Source: Planococcus sp. ISL-110
Lineage (GTDB): Bacteria; Bacillota; Bacilli; Bacillales_A; Planococcaceae
Direction: 5' to 3'
Assembly (NCBI RefSeq): GCF_018613575.1
Contig: NZ_JAGGPX010000006.1
Coordinates: forward strand, 71,770-135,769
DNA length: 64,000 nt
This document shows, one piece after another, positions 52,410 to 60,859 of the stretch. The stretch's first letter is position 1. Each line of letters starts with the position of its first letter. The notes below the pieces were generated by a model. That model was not told the origin of the DNA. It was given only the letters and a program-made list of their open reading frames with translations, and made no database searches. Made by a program: the position numbers and the translations under genes.

Positions 52410-52460
52410 TAAATTGTACAATACTTGTGCAAAAACTACACACATGAAGGAGAGGGAAAA

Positions 52461-53258
52461 ATGAAGAAAATTTTAGTTTCATTCTCTGTTGCAATGGCTC
52501 TTGTGTTCTCACTGCTCGCCGCGGGGGTTATGGCAGACAGCCACACCGCTCAACTGAGAGTGGTTCACGCTTCACCAGATGCACCTGCTGTTGACGTTTA
52601 TGTCAATGGGGAGTTAACACTTGAAAATGTACCTTTTAAAGCGGATTCGGGCTATTTGGAAGTGCCGGCCGGAACACATGATGTAGAAGTTTTTGCAAAC
52701 GGAACTGAATACGCTGCAGGTGAAGGCGTACTGCAGGCGGATCTGGCTGTAGAAGCCGGAAAAGCTTATACAGTTGCTGCAGCAAACCTTTTGGAATCGA
52801 TTGAATTTGTGGTTGCAGAAGATTCAATGGAAGTAACAGAAGGACAGACAAAAGTCCGCGTTGGCCATTTGTCACCGGATGCACCTGCAGTTGATGTTGG
52901 CGTAATCGGTGGAGACGCTTTGTTCAGCGGAGCAGAATTCCCGGGAATTACGGATTATGCAGAATTGGATCCAGGTACTTATGACTTGGAAATCCGCTTG
53001 CCGGATGGAACACAGGTATTGCCATTGGAAGGAACTGAATTAGCTGCAGATACAGTCTATAGCATCTTTGCTGTAAACACAGTCGATTCATTGGAAGTGA
53101 TTGCGCTGGTCGATTACGAAGCAGCAGAATCACCAGATGGAATGCCGACTACTGGCCTTGGAACACCTGACCAATCTCAAGCTATGTGGTTATTGTTGGG
53201 TGGAGCCCTGGTCCTGATTGGAGCCAGCACTATTGTGTGGAAGAAACGGTTTCAATAA
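52461..53258 (+). CDS. DUF4397 cell-surface protein with MPTTG sorting signal
   Basis: A 265-residue exported protein. Signal peptide MKKILVSF...LLAAGVMADS, then two DUF4397 repeats: LRVVHASPDAPAVDVYVNG and, about 105 residues later, VRVGHLSPDAPAVDVGVIG. The end is MPTTGLGT, a 20-residue hydrophobic helix and KKRF, the layout of a sortase-anchored protein with Met in place of Leu in LPXTG. ATG 52461 follows AAGGAGAGGGAAAA; the longer form at 52425 is not favoured. The sortase gene starts inside its last codons, so the two form a substrate-enzyme pair. Confidence 0.87.
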   Translation: MKKILVSFSVAMALVFSLLAAGVMADSHTAQLRVVHASPDAPAVDVYVNGELTLENVPFKADSGYLEVPAGTHDVEVFANGTEYAAGEGVLQADLAVEAGKAYTVAAANLLESIEFVVAEDSMEVTEGQTKVRVGHLSPDAPAVDVGVIGGDALFSGAEFPGITDYAELDPGTYDLEIRLPDGTQVLPLEGTELAADTVYSIFAVNTVDSLEVIALVDYEAAESPDGMPTTGLGTPDQSQAMWLLLGGALVLIGASTIVWKKRFQ

Positions 53259-53871
53259 CAAGTTCCTGGCAATTCTGGCTCTTTTCTTATTGGCAGGTTG
53301 CCAGCAACCTGTTGATGAAGTAAGCGTCCGCTCAGAAAACGTGGGATTTACGCTGGATGAACCGGCTGCAGTCAATGTCCAGAAATCGGTTCCAGCGAAA
53401 AATCCCATTAACGGATTAAAACGTACTGGCATACAGCCGACCTCTCTTGAAATTCCTGCAATTGATCTGGAAGCACAAGTCCAGCACCTGGGAATAACGG
53501 AGAATGGTGAAATGGCAGTGCCGGATAATATTGAAGACGTCAGTTGGTTTTCTCCTGGATACCAGCCGGGACAAAATGGCCGTGCTGTTATCGCGGGACA
53601 TGTTGATGGTGTGGATGGCCCTGCTATTTTCTGGGACCTTTCCGAGCTCGAATTAGGAGACGAAGTTGTGGTCCAGGATAAAGACAAGACCTTAACATTT
53701 AAGGTTCATACCATGGAATCCATACCACTGGATCTGGCGGATGTTTCAAAGGTTTTCGGATATACTTCTTCTCCGGAGTTGGTTCTAGTCACTTGTTCAG
53801 GAACCTATGATTTTGATCGGGGAACGCGCGAAGAAAGATTGATGGTTTACGCAAGTCTTGTAGAAGAATAA
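53233..53871 (+). CDS. Class F-like sortase with a lipobox-like N-terminus
   Basis: A 212-residue sortase. N-terminal helix ending LLAGC (Cys23), which reads as a lipobox. Catalytic His in AGHVDG, Cys in VTCSGTYDF and Arg in RGTREERL. RTGIQPTSLEIPAIDLEAQV opens the core as in class F (and D) enzymes. It probably joins the MPTTG protein encoded just upstream to the wall. Start: TTG 53233 follows TTGGAGCCAGCACTA and overlaps the substrate gene by 26 bases; TTG 53218 is another option. Class assignment is by eye only. Confidence 0.85.
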   Translation: MCGRNGFNNKFLAILALFLLAGCQQPVDEVSVRSENVGFTLDEPAAVNVQKSVPAKNPINGLKRTGIQPTSLEIPAIDLEAQVQHLGITENGEMAVPDNIEDVSWFSPGYQPGQNGRAVIAGHVDGVDGPAIFWDLSELELGDEVVVQDKDKTLTFKVHTMESIPLDLADVSKVFGYTSSPELVLVTCSGTYDFDRGTREERLMVYASLVEE

Positions 53872-53872
53872 C

Positions 53873-53920
53873 GAAAAGACGCTCCAATATTCCTGATGAA
53901 GGAATGTCGGAGCGTCTTTC
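53873..53920 (+). terminator. Terminator of the DUF4397-sortase unit
   Basis: AAGACGCTCC and GGAGCGTCTT outer stem, with inner ATTCC/GGAAT, one base after the sortase stop. Confidence 0.9.
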
Positions 53921-53975
53921 TGTGTCAAGCCATGAAATTCGAAATCTTGGTCATTACCGCTGTGTCTTTTGAATT

Positions 53976-54171
53976 TTGATAAGAAATGATGATGACCAGA
54001 CCAAGGCATGGCGCATTATAGCTGCTCAGCAGGCTGCGCTCGGTATCCGGAAATGGTGGCAACTGGAATTTATCATTTCACTGACCCATATTGTGGTATG
54101 GATGGGCAGGAGGATTATGGTGGAAGCTATTGGGTCTTTGGTAGATCCGAACATGCAAAAATACGAAAGTG
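53976..54171 (+). pseudogene. Unidentified degenerate fragment
   Basis: One frame reads DDQTKAWRIIAAQQAALGIRKW from about 53988; after a shift near 54055 another reads YHFTDPYCGMDGQEDYGG and WVFGRSEHAKIRK to TGA at about 54171. Both halves look like protein rather than random text and join naturally. I do not recognise the family. No start codon with a site is present. Confidence 0.35.
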
Positions 54172-54187
54172 AAGGAGCGTGCGGCAT

Positions 54188-54841
54188 ATGAAGGTGGCAA
54201 TTATCGGAGCAAACGGAAAAGTAGGAAGTAAGTTGGGCCGGATTCTGGCTGACAGAGGGGATGAGCCTATCGGATTCATCCGCAATGCAAAACAGGCTGA
54301 GCAGTTGGAGGCAAAGGGTATTCGAACGGTCATTGCAGATCTGGTCGAGACGTCTGTGGAGGAATTTTCACGTCTTCTAAAGGCCTGTGACGCGGTCGTA
54401 TTCACTGCAGGAGCCGGTGGAGCAGGAGACGAATTGACCAGCGCTATCGATGGGCAGGGCTTGGTGAAAATTGCGGAAGCTGCCGATTTGGCCGAAGTCC
54501 GCCGCTTTTTGCTGGTATCGGCATTTCCTGATGCTGGGCGCAGCAAAGAAACCGTGGCAAGCTTTGAGCATTATATGCAGGTTAAACGGCAGTCCGAAGT
54601 CGATTTGGTGAAGACCGCTTTAGACTGGACAATTTTACGGCCAGGCACTTTAACAGATCAAGCCGGTACCGGCAAAGTGAATTTAGGCTATACATTGATG
54701 TATGACACCATTTCCCGTGAAGATGTAGCTGCTGTACTGGCGGAACTGCTCAACTATCCTGAAACTGCAGGACAAATATTGGAAGTGGTGCAGGGCGAAG
54801 AGCCGATTGGCTTAGCTGTGAGAGCAAAAGCGGGCAAATGA
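54188..54841 (+). CDS. NAD(P)-binding SDR-like protein (YhfK/YwnB type)
   Basis: A 217-residue atypical SDR. Rossmann motif VAIIGANGKVGSKLGRIL at the start, VFTAGAGGAG near 70, and RRFLLVSAFPDAGR followed by HYMQVKRQSE in place of the classical YxxxK, then DWTILRPGTLTD. These proteins resemble flavin reductase/NmrA-like sugar epimerase relatives; role unknown. ATG 54188 follows GAAGGAGCGTGCGGCAT; GTG 54179 is possible. Confidence 0.84.
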   Translation: MKVAIIGANGKVGSKLGRILADRGDEPIGFIRNAKQAEQLEAKGIRTVIADLVETSVEEFSRLLKACDAVVFTAGAGGAGDELTSAIDGQGLVKIAEAADLAEVRRFLLVSAFPDAGRSKETVASFEHYMQVKRQSEVDLVKTALDWTILRPGTLTDQAGTGKVNLGYTLMYDTISREDVAAVLAELLNYPETAGQILEVVQGEEPIGLAVRAKAGK

Positions 54842-54986
54842 GCCTGACGAGTCCATTTTCTTAAGTTGGGATTGATGCAACCTTTCTGGGTATTGCAGCG
54901 TTCTATAATAGTCGAACAAAAAAAGTCATCTTCTATTGAGCGAAGCTTGAGCATTTATTTTACTAGGGAAAGCAGGATCAGCGCAC

Positions 54987-55814
54987 ATGGATTGGTTTGA
55001 TTTACTTAAGGCATTAATTTTAGGTTTTGTGGAAGGCATGACAGAGTTTGCTCCAGTTTCTTCTACAGGCCATTTGATCATCGTCGATGACATGTGGCTG
55101 AAATCCCAGGAGTTTCTAGGGAAATATCCAGCAAATACGTTTAAAATCGTCATCCAGCTGGGATCCATCCTGGCGGTTGTCGTGGTGTTTTGGAAACGTC
55201 TTTTCAGTCTGGTTGGTTTGTATAAGATTGAAGGGCAGCAGGCAAGCACAAGCTTCAACTTATTGCATGTCATCATCGGCATGCTGCCGGCAGTGGTTTT
55301 TGGATTTGCTTTCAAGGATTTAATCGATGACCATCTGTTTGGTGTCGAGACTGTCATTTACGCTTTGGTTGCCGGATCGATCCTGATGATCGTTGCGGAT
55401 AAGTTCGGCCCTAAAAAGCCGAAGGTCAACTCGTTGGATGAAATTACGTACTTTCAGGCATTGAAAATAGGTCTTGTGCAATGTCTTTCGTTATGGCCAG
55501 GATTCTCCCGTTCGGGTGCCACGATTTCAGGAGGTGTGCTGTTCGGTTTGAATCATCGGGTCGCAGCAGATTTCACGTTTATCATGGCAGTTCCCATCAT
55601 GTTCGGTGCAAGCCTTGTGTCGGTAATGAAAAACTGGGATACGCTGTCGATGGACTACCTGTCTTTCTATATTGTCGGCTTCCTTTCAGCCTTTGTTTTT
55701 GCGTTGATATCCATCCGTTTTTTCTTGAAACTCATTTCCCGCATCAAACTGATGCCATTTGCGATTTACAGACTGGTATTGGCAGCCGTATTGGCTATTA
55801 TTGTTTTCGTATAG
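54987..55814 (+). CDS. uppP: Undecaprenyl-diphosphatase UppP (BacA)
   Basis: A 275-residue membrane enzyme that recycles undecaprenyl pyrophosphate to the monophosphate for wall synthesis and gives bacitracin tolerance. Two active-site motifs: GFVEGMTEFAPVSSTGH near 14-30 and PGFSRSGATISGG near 172-184. Eight helices, normal length. FAPVSS replaces the more frequent FLPVSS. A weak AGCAGGATCAGCGCAC site precedes the ATG. Confidence 0.93.
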   Translation: MDWFDLLKALILGFVEGMTEFAPVSSTGHLIIVDDMWLKSQEFLGKYPANTFKIVIQLGSILAVVVVFWKRLFSLVGLYKIEGQQASTSFNLLHVIIGMLPAVVFGFAFKDLIDDHLFGVETVIYALVAGSILMIVADKFGPKKPKVNSLDEITYFQALKIGLVQCLSLWPGFSRSGATISGGVLFGLNHRVAADFTFIMAVPIMFGASLVSVMKNWDTLSMDYLSFYIVGFLSAFVFALISIRFFLKLISRIKLMPFAIYRLVLAAVLAIIVFV

Positions 55815-55822
55815 CCAGCAGC

Positions 55823-55852
55823 AAAAGGAGCTTCCGCGAGGAGGCTCCTTTT
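55823..55852. terminator. Terminator between uppP and the LysR gene
   Basis: AAAAGGAGCtTCC and GGAGGCTCCTTTT around CGCGA. A and T runs on both sides fit converging genes. Confidence 0.85.
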
Positions 55853-55857
55853 GTCTG

Positions 55858-56739
55858 TCAAACTTTTGGCAAGCCCTTGACCAAAGTGATGAATTCACGT
55901 GAAACATAAGGGACATACCGGTTTTTTGCCATGATGATGCCCAGTCTCCACGGAAATGTATGTGTCAACGAAATCATTTTGAAGGGCCCGTGCTTGACGC
56001 GATCGCAAATCAATTTAGGCATCAGCGTGACTCCAAGATTTTTTTCCACCATGCCAACAATAAAGTCCCATTGCGAGCTTTCATAGGCGATTTTCGGTGT
56101 GAAGCCTTCACTGATGCAGAATTCGATTGTCCGGCTGTTCAAGGTAAACTCCTTGCTGAGCAGAAGAAAAGGGTCATCTTTAAACTGGATGAGATCCATC
56201 AAGTCATGATGGGCAAGCGGATGTGATTCGTGGACCAACAGTTTGATCTCCTGGTCTACAAACGGGACAACCTCGAATTTTTCCATATCAACCGGAAGCA
56301 TGACAAATCCCAAATCGACTTCGCCTTCGTATACTTTTCTTTCCACTGTTTTAGCACCATCCTCAGCCAGCATGATCGTAACGTCAGGATAGGAATGCTG
56401 GAATTCAGCAATGATTGTCGGAAAGAACAAAGTGCTGATGACCGGGGGGAGTCCGATATTGATTTTCCCTTTTTTCAAGTTCATGACATCGTACAGAGAG
56501 GCCGACAAATCATCGAGGCTGTAGATGATTTTCTGAGCTTGCTCATAGACCACTTCACCGGCATCCGTCAATCCAATTTGACGGGCAGAACGGTCAAACA
56601 GCACCACTTCCATTTCCTCCTCCAGGTTCTTGACCATCTTGCTTAAAGTCGGCTGTGTCACATGAAGAGCAAGTGCAGCTTTTGTAAAGCTTTTGTGTTT
56701 GGCGACTTCTACGAAGTACGTTAATTGACGGATGTCCAT
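55858..56739 (-). CDS. LysR-type regulator (CidR/YwbI-like)
   Basis: A 293-residue LysR protein. HTH in residues 1-60 (MDIRQLTYFVEVAKHKSFTK, AALALHVTQPTLSKMVKNLE), then a substrate-binding domain (KGKINIGLPPV near 91 onwards). It is divergent from a GntP permease-hydroxybutyrate dehydrogenase unit with an inverted repeat between them, so it probably controls that unit in response to a metabolite. GGAGAATGATATG-type site precedes the ATG at 56739. CitR/CynR relatives look similar. Confidence 0.88.
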   Translation of the reverse strand: MDIRQLTYFVEVAKHKSFTKAALALHVTQPTLSKMVKNLEEEMEVVLFDRSARQIGLTDAGEVVYEQAQKIIYSLDDLSASLYDVMNLKKGKINIGLPPVISTLFFPTIIAEFQHSYPDVTIMLAEDGAKTVERKVYEGEVDLGFVMLPVDMEKFEVVPFVDQEIKLLVHESHPLAHHDLMDLIQFKDDPFLLLSKEFTLNSRTIEFCISEGFTPKIAYESSQWDFIVGMVEKNLGVTLMPKLICDRVKHGPFKMISLTHTFPWRLGIIMAKNRYVPYVSREFITLVKGLPKV

Positions 56740-56754
56740 ATCATTCTCCTAACC

Positions 56755-56786
56755 TATAACTAATTATTATAGAACTTATAGTTATT
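56755..56786. promoter_or_regulatory. Inverted repeat, probable LysR-regulator operator
   Basis: ATAACTA (56756-56762) and TAGTTAT (56779-56785), 16 bases apart, 15 bases before the LysR start and on the way to the permease gene. Position and symmetry suit an autoregulatory LysR site; binding is inferred. Confidence 0.55.
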
Positions 56787-56880
56787 ATTCATTTTACCTA
56801 TCATTGTCGTAGTTGTACACTAATGAAAGCAACAGGAGATCTAAATTTTTAGACAATTCAATGCTTTTCCAAAGATTTTA

Positions 56881-56895
56881 AGTAAGCGTTTACAA
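56881..56895 (+). promoter_or_regulatory. cre box (CcpA site)
   Basis: AGTAAGCGTTTACAA; its reverse TTGTAAACGCTTACT matches the cre consensus WTGNAANCGNWNNCW fully. Lying 30 bases before the permease ATG, it would cause carbon catabolite repression by CcpA acting as a roadblock. Confidence 0.8.
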
Positions 56896-56925
56896 AAAAT
56901 GGGGGCAGAAAAAGGGGGATTTAAA

Positions 56926-58245
56926 ATGTTGAGTATGTTTGGAATGATTGGTGGACTGGTACTGCTTATCGTTTTGACGATGAGAGGCATGAATTTATTG
57001 ATTGCGGGTCCATTATCCGCATTGTTTGTAGCAATTTTCAGTGGTTTACCATTGTTTCCACAGCTAGTGGGAGAAGGGGAAGCGAATTTATTAACAAATT
57101 ATATGACCAGTTTTTCTGGATTTATCACTTCGTGGTTCCCGATGTTCCTTCTCGGTGCAATATTCGGCAAAGTGATGGAAGACAGCGGAGCTGCTGACAG
57201 TGTATCAAGATGGCTGGTCGGCAAGTTCGGCTTATCCAAAGCAGTTTTAGCGATTGTCATTGCGTGTGCTGTATTGACGTATGGCGGAGTGAGCTTGTTC
57301 GTTGTTGCGTTTTCGGTTTTCCCGATGGCACTCAGCCTGTTCAAGCAGGCAGATCTGCCGCGCCGGTTTATTCCGGCCGCTTTGGCATTGGGGTCGGTGA
57401 CCTTCACGATGACGTCTGCCGGATCCCCGGAAATCCAAAACTGGATTCCAATTGAATATCTGAATACGACTCCTTATGCAGGATGGGAAGTCAGTATTCT
57501 GGTGGCTGTCTTTATGGCCGTGTTCGGCTACTGGTGGCTAAAGCGAATGATTCAAAAAGCAGTCAACAAGGGAGAACGTTTTGAAGCACGTTCCACGGAT
57601 CCCATTATTGAAGATCGCGAGCTTCCAAATCCATTAATGGGCTTGATCCCATTGCTTGTGGTGCTGACAATTTCATTTATTTTCCATGATTCATTGATGA
57701 CGTCCGCTTTGATTATTGCTTTATTGGGCGGTGTTATTACAACATATTTATTAAATCGCAAGTATTTCCGGAATCTAGGCAAAGCATTGTCAGACGGAAC
57801 AATTGGTGCATTGATCGCAATCGGCAATACGGCGGCTGTAGTTGGATTCGGTGGCGTGGCAAAAGCGGTGCCGGCATTCCAGACGGCAGTAGATGCCATG
57901 ACCAACATTCCAGGAAGCCCGTTGATTGGCGGAGCCATCGCAGTCAGTGTCATTGCTGGACTCACTGGTTCTGCTTCCGGCGGACAGGTTATCGCATTGC
58001 CTTTGATTGCACCACATTATATAGACATGGGCGTCAATACAGAAGCGCTGCACCGAACGATTGCTATTTCATCCGGAGCCCTTGATTCATTGCCGCACAA
58101 TGGTTATGTAGTAACAACAATTCAGGGAATATGCGGAGAAACACATAAAGCCGCATATGGAGCTGTTGGCGCGGTTACGGTTATCGTTCCGTTGCTTGGA
58201 CTGGCTATCGCGATTGTCCTGTTTACATTGGGACTTGGAATTTAA
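56926..58245 (+). CDS. GntP-family permease, YxjC-like
   Basis: A 439-residue transporter with about 12 helices. GntP features: GPLSALFVAIFSGLPLF near 24-40, TYGGVSLFVVAFSVFPMAL near 121-139, MTSAGSPEIQNWIP near 161, and SASGGQVIALPLI with DSLPHNG near the end. It takes up an organic acid, probably 3-hydroxybutyrate, since the next gene (24 bp later) encodes that acid's dehydrogenase, as with yxjC-yxjF of B. subtilis. ATG 56926 follows GGGGGATTTAAA; the longer form from 56899 is less likely. A cre box and a LysR site lie upstream. Confidence 0.85.
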   Translation: MLSMFGMIGGLVLLIVLTMRGMNLLIAGPLSALFVAIFSGLPLFPQLVGEGEANLLTNYMTSFSGFITSWFPMFLLGAIFGKVMEDSGAADSVSRWLVGKFGLSKAVLAIVIACAVLTYGGVSLFVVAFSVFPMALSLFKQADLPRRFIPAALALGSVTFTMTSAGSPEIQNWIPIEYLNTTPYAGWEVSILVAVFMAVFGYWWLKRMIQKAVNKGERFEARSTDPIIEDRELPNPLMGLIPLLVVLTISFIFHDSLMTSALIIALLGGVITTYLLNRKYFRNLGKALSDGTIGALIAIGNTAAVVGFGGVAKAVPAFQTAVDAMTNIPGSPLIGGAIAVSVIAGLTGSASGGQVIALPLIAPHYIDMGVNTEALHRTIAISSGALDSLPHNGYVVTTIQGICGETHKAAYGAVGAVTVIVPLLGLAIAIVLFTLGLGI

Positions 58246-58269
58246 TAAAAGCTATGGAGGTAATCGACT

Positions 58270-59046
58270 ATGGTAGACAATAAAGTGGTATTGATAACAG
58301 GAGCTGCCAGCGGAATCGGCTATGAAATCAGTTCTGATTTTGCAGAGGCAGGCGCAAAGATCGTGTTGACAGACATCAATGAAGAAGCGGTTAAGAAAGC
58401 GGCAGAAACATTGAAGTCGAAGGGATTGGACTGCATCGGCATCAAATGCGACGTGACAAAAGAAGACGATATCAAAAATGCCATTGAACAAACCGTGGCC
58501 CATTTTGGATCGCTTGATGTGTTGATCAATAATGCCGGATTGCAGTACATTTCACCGCTTGAGGAATTTCCAACAGAAAAATATGAACTGCTGATCCGGA
58601 TTATGCTGATTGCACCATTTATTGCGACTAAACATGCATTCCCGATCATGAAGAAGCAAGGATCAGGAAGGATCATCAATATGGCGTCCATCAATGGACT
58701 TGTCGGGTTTGCGGGGAAAGCAGCCTATAACAGCGCCAAACATGGCGTCATCGGCTTGACCAAAGTCGCTGCACTCGAAGGCGCAGAACACGGCATCACC
58801 GTCAATGCCATGTGCCCGGGTTATGTGGACACGCCACTGGTCCGAAATCAGATGAACGATTTGGCCAAGACGCGCAATGTGCCGATTGAAAAAGTCTTTG
58901 AAGAAGTGCTATATCCGTTGATTCCTCAAAAGCGCCTACTGGCTGTGAAAGAAATATCGGATTATACGATGTTCCTATCCAGTGACAAGGCATCAGGCGT
59001 AACAGGGCAAGCCGTAGTTTTGGACGGCGGCTATACAGCTCAATAA
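58270..59046 (+). CDS. bdhA: 3-hydroxybutyrate dehydrogenase (YxjF-like)
   Basis: A 258-residue NAD-dependent SDR turning D-3-hydroxybutyrate into acetoacetate. TGAASGIGYEIS near 11-22, NNAGLQYISPLEEFP near 86-100 (LQ.VSP.EEFP is typical of the enzyme), Ser in MASINGLVGFAGKAAY near 138, YNSAKHG (Tyr/Lys), CPGYVDTPLVRNQ, and a final GGYTAQ. TATGGAGGTAATCGACT precedes the ATG. It follows the GntP permease by 24 bp; together they import and oxidise hydroxybutyrate. No CoA-transferase genes follow. Confidence 0.9.
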   Translation: MVDNKVVLITGAASGIGYEISSDFAEAGAKIVLTDINEEAVKKAAETLKSKGLDCIGIKCDVTKEDDIKNAIEQTVAHFGSLDVLINNAGLQYISPLEEFPTEKYELLIRIMLIAPFIATKHAFPIMKKQGSGRIINMASINGLVGFAGKAAYNSAKHGVIGLTKVAALEGAEHGITVNAMCPGYVDTPLVRNQMNDLAKTRNVPIEKVFEEVLYPLIPQKRLLAVKEISDYTMFLSSDKASGVTGQAVVLDGGYTAQ

Positions 59047-59050
59047 TTAT

Positions 59051-59092
59051 GAAAAAACCCGTTCAGCATTTTTAAGCTGAACGGGTTTTTTC
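59051..59092 (+). terminator. Terminator of the hydroxybutyrate unit
   Basis: GAAAAAACCCGTTCAGC and GCTGAACGGGTTTTTTC around ATTTTTAA, 17-bp stem. Confidence 0.92.
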
Positions 59093-59166
59093 ATAGTCAG
59101 AGGCAGTTATTCATTGAACCAGGAATTGGGCTATTGCTTCACGGCATTCCTGAAAGTTAGTTAAAT

Positions 59167-59940
59167 TCATTCCAGGAAATTCTCTGCAATTCCAAGAAAG
59201 AGATCGGCTTGTTCAACATTAGGGGCATGGCCGGAGCGTTTGAATTCCATAAAGGTGGCATCCGGAATGAAAACAGCTGTTTCGCGCCCTTTTTCGGGAG
59301 AATTCAAGCCGTCAAATTTACCGCTGATAACCAATGTTTCAGCAGTGATGTTGATAAGCTGCTGTCGAAAGTCAAATTCTTTTAAAGCATCTGCTGCAAT
59401 GCCTTGCTCCTTCATGGTCAATTGTCGGCTATTTTGAGCTGTTTTGTTGAGCCATTCATCAATCCGGCTTTGGTTATGGTAAATATAGCTGTAGGAAGCA
59501 TTAAATTTTTCAAGTATGCTCAAGCCGTCAAATTTGGTAGGGTAGCGGTCAAAAAGCTCTGCTATGGATGATTGCTCACCGTAGGATTTGGTAGCCACCA
59601 ATATCAACTTCCTGACTTTTTCTGAATTTTGGATGGCAACTCCCTGTGCGATATAACTGCCCATCGATACGCCGAGAACATCGACAGCATCCAATGCCAG
59701 ATGAGCAAGAAGGGCATTGGCATCTTCTATATGATCCTGTAATGTGTACTCTTCAAGGCGGCTTGAATTGCCATGGCCGCGTGAATCCAATGCAATAATC
59801 CGGCGTTCTTTTTTAAAGAATTCAATTTCACGATAAAACATCGCCGAATTGCTGGTCAATCCATGGAGCAGGAGAAGCGGACGGCCTTTCCCGATATCTT
59901 CGTAAAATAATTCAATCTCGTTGTGTTTGAAAACGGGCAT
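59167..59940 (-). CDS. Alpha/beta hydrolase
   Basis: A 257-residue soluble hydrolase. LLLLHGLTSN near 22-31 (oxyanion), DSRGHGNSS near 53, nucleophile elbow GVSMGSY near 94-100, acid in SGKFDGLN near 206, and His in KRSGHAPNVEQ near 238. The family resembles 3-oxoadipate enol-lactonase/haloperoxidase-type hydrolases; substrate unknown. AAAAGGAGAATAACT precedes the ATG at 59940. Confidence 0.86.
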   Translation of the reverse strand: MPVFKHNEIELFYEDIGKGRPLLLLHGLTSNSAMFYREIEFFKKERRIIALDSRGHGNSSRLEEYTLQDHIEDANALLAHLALDAVDVLGVSMGSYIAQGVAIQNSEKVRKLILVATKSYGEQSSIAELFDRYPTKFDGLSILEKFNASYSYIYHNQSRIDEWLNKTAQNSRQLTMKEQGIAADALKEFDFRQQLINITAETLVISGKFDGLNSPEKGRETAVFIPDATFMEFKRSGHAPNVEQADLFLGIAENFLE

Positions 59941-60030
59941 AGTTATTCTCCTTTTTCGATTGTTTGCTTGATGGCCCCTTGTCTGTAGTACCCTATGTTA
60001 AAGAGATTATGGCTTTCAGGGAAAACTAAA

Positions 60031-60056
60031 AGCACAACAAAAGTTGTGCTGAAAAC
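60031..60056 (-). terminator. Probable terminator after the VTT-domain gene
   Basis: AGCACAAC and GTTGTGCT around AAAA/TTTT, followed on the minus strand by TTTTAGTTTTCC. Confidence 0.6.
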
Positions 60057-60097
60057 TTCTTGGGTTTCACTGATGCATCACCAGTTAGAATTCTCCT

Positions 60098-60652
60098 TTA
60101 TTCAATTGGACTGTGCCGGGATTTATGCCATTTTCCGATAAAGCTGAAGACCGCCGCAAGCAGTAAAAACATGCTGACGGTGATATACCAGGGAAACTCC
60201 GTGATGGCCTGGCCAAAAGCTGTGTAAAGGATTGCCGGAGCGATTAGGCCCAGTGCAGAAATAATCATATATTCTTTTAAAGTTTTCGTCATTTCCATCA
60301 AATACAGAGATAAGAGGTGGAAGTGTACAAAAGGCATAATGCGCAAAATCATGACTTGGGTAACGGATAAAGTGCGGTCAGGAAAAAACTTGTCTTTCAA
60401 CCGAGCTATTTTCGCTTCGAATTTCGGGAATTTATGAACCAGCAAGTAAGATACCCAGCTCATTAAGGTCAACCCGATAAACGACAAGAAAGCACCTTCA
60501 ATAAAACCGAAAAGAAAACCTCCAGCAAGGCAAACAGCAATAACCGGCAAAAAGAGCAGTGGACGTATTAAATGCAATAAGATAAAAAGAAATGGTGCCA
60601 GCCAGCCGACGTTATCCATGAAAACTTCGAGGGATTGATCGAATTGCTCCAC
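60098..60652 (-). CDS. VTT-domain (TVP38/TMEM64, DedA-like) membrane protein
   Basis: A 184-residue membrane protein with about five helices. It contains the VTT core: PLLFLPVIAVCLAGGFLFG near 30-48, WVSYLLVHKFP near 65, and MILRIMPFVHFHLLSLYLME near 101-120, in which the usual R.(I/M)P.(P/V) motif is kept. Members are linked to lipid scrambling and membrane balance. GTG 60652 follows GAGAGGTTGGGATC. Stands alone. Confidence 0.83.
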   Translation of the reverse strand: MEQFDQSLEVFMDNVGWLAPFLFILLHLIRPLLFLPVIAVCLAGGFLFGFIEGAFLSFIGLTLMSWVSYLLVHKFPKFEAKIARLKDKFFPDRTLSVTQVMILRIMPFVHFHLLSLYLMEMTKTLKEYMIISALGLIAPAILYTAFGQAITEFPWYITVSMFLLLAAVFSFIGKWHKSRHSPIE

Positions 60653-60859
60653 ACGATCCCAACCTCTCTAAATGTGTATGCTAATAAGGTAGGATAATCC
60701 AAAAAGCGAGTAAAAGCAAGAAGTATGAAATTTTTTTGGAGATTTATGTTTAAGTACATCAATAGAGGGAAAAATAGGAGGTGGTTTAATAATTAGAAAT
60801 GGGAGAGTTCTCGTTTGGCAGCTAAGAAAATGACAGATGCAAAAGAATGGAAGGAAGAG

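Noticed and set aside
52228-52460. Cyclic di-GMP or other riboswitch before the DUF4397 gene
   Set aside because: I looked for the conserved GGGCAAACC-type blocks and terminator and did not find them; only a promoter is supported.
60776-60825. Upstream peptide MGEFSFGS before the YkvI-like gene
   Set aside because: The strong AGGAGGTGG is 14 or more bases from the ATG and the peptide is only eight residues; no support for control by it.
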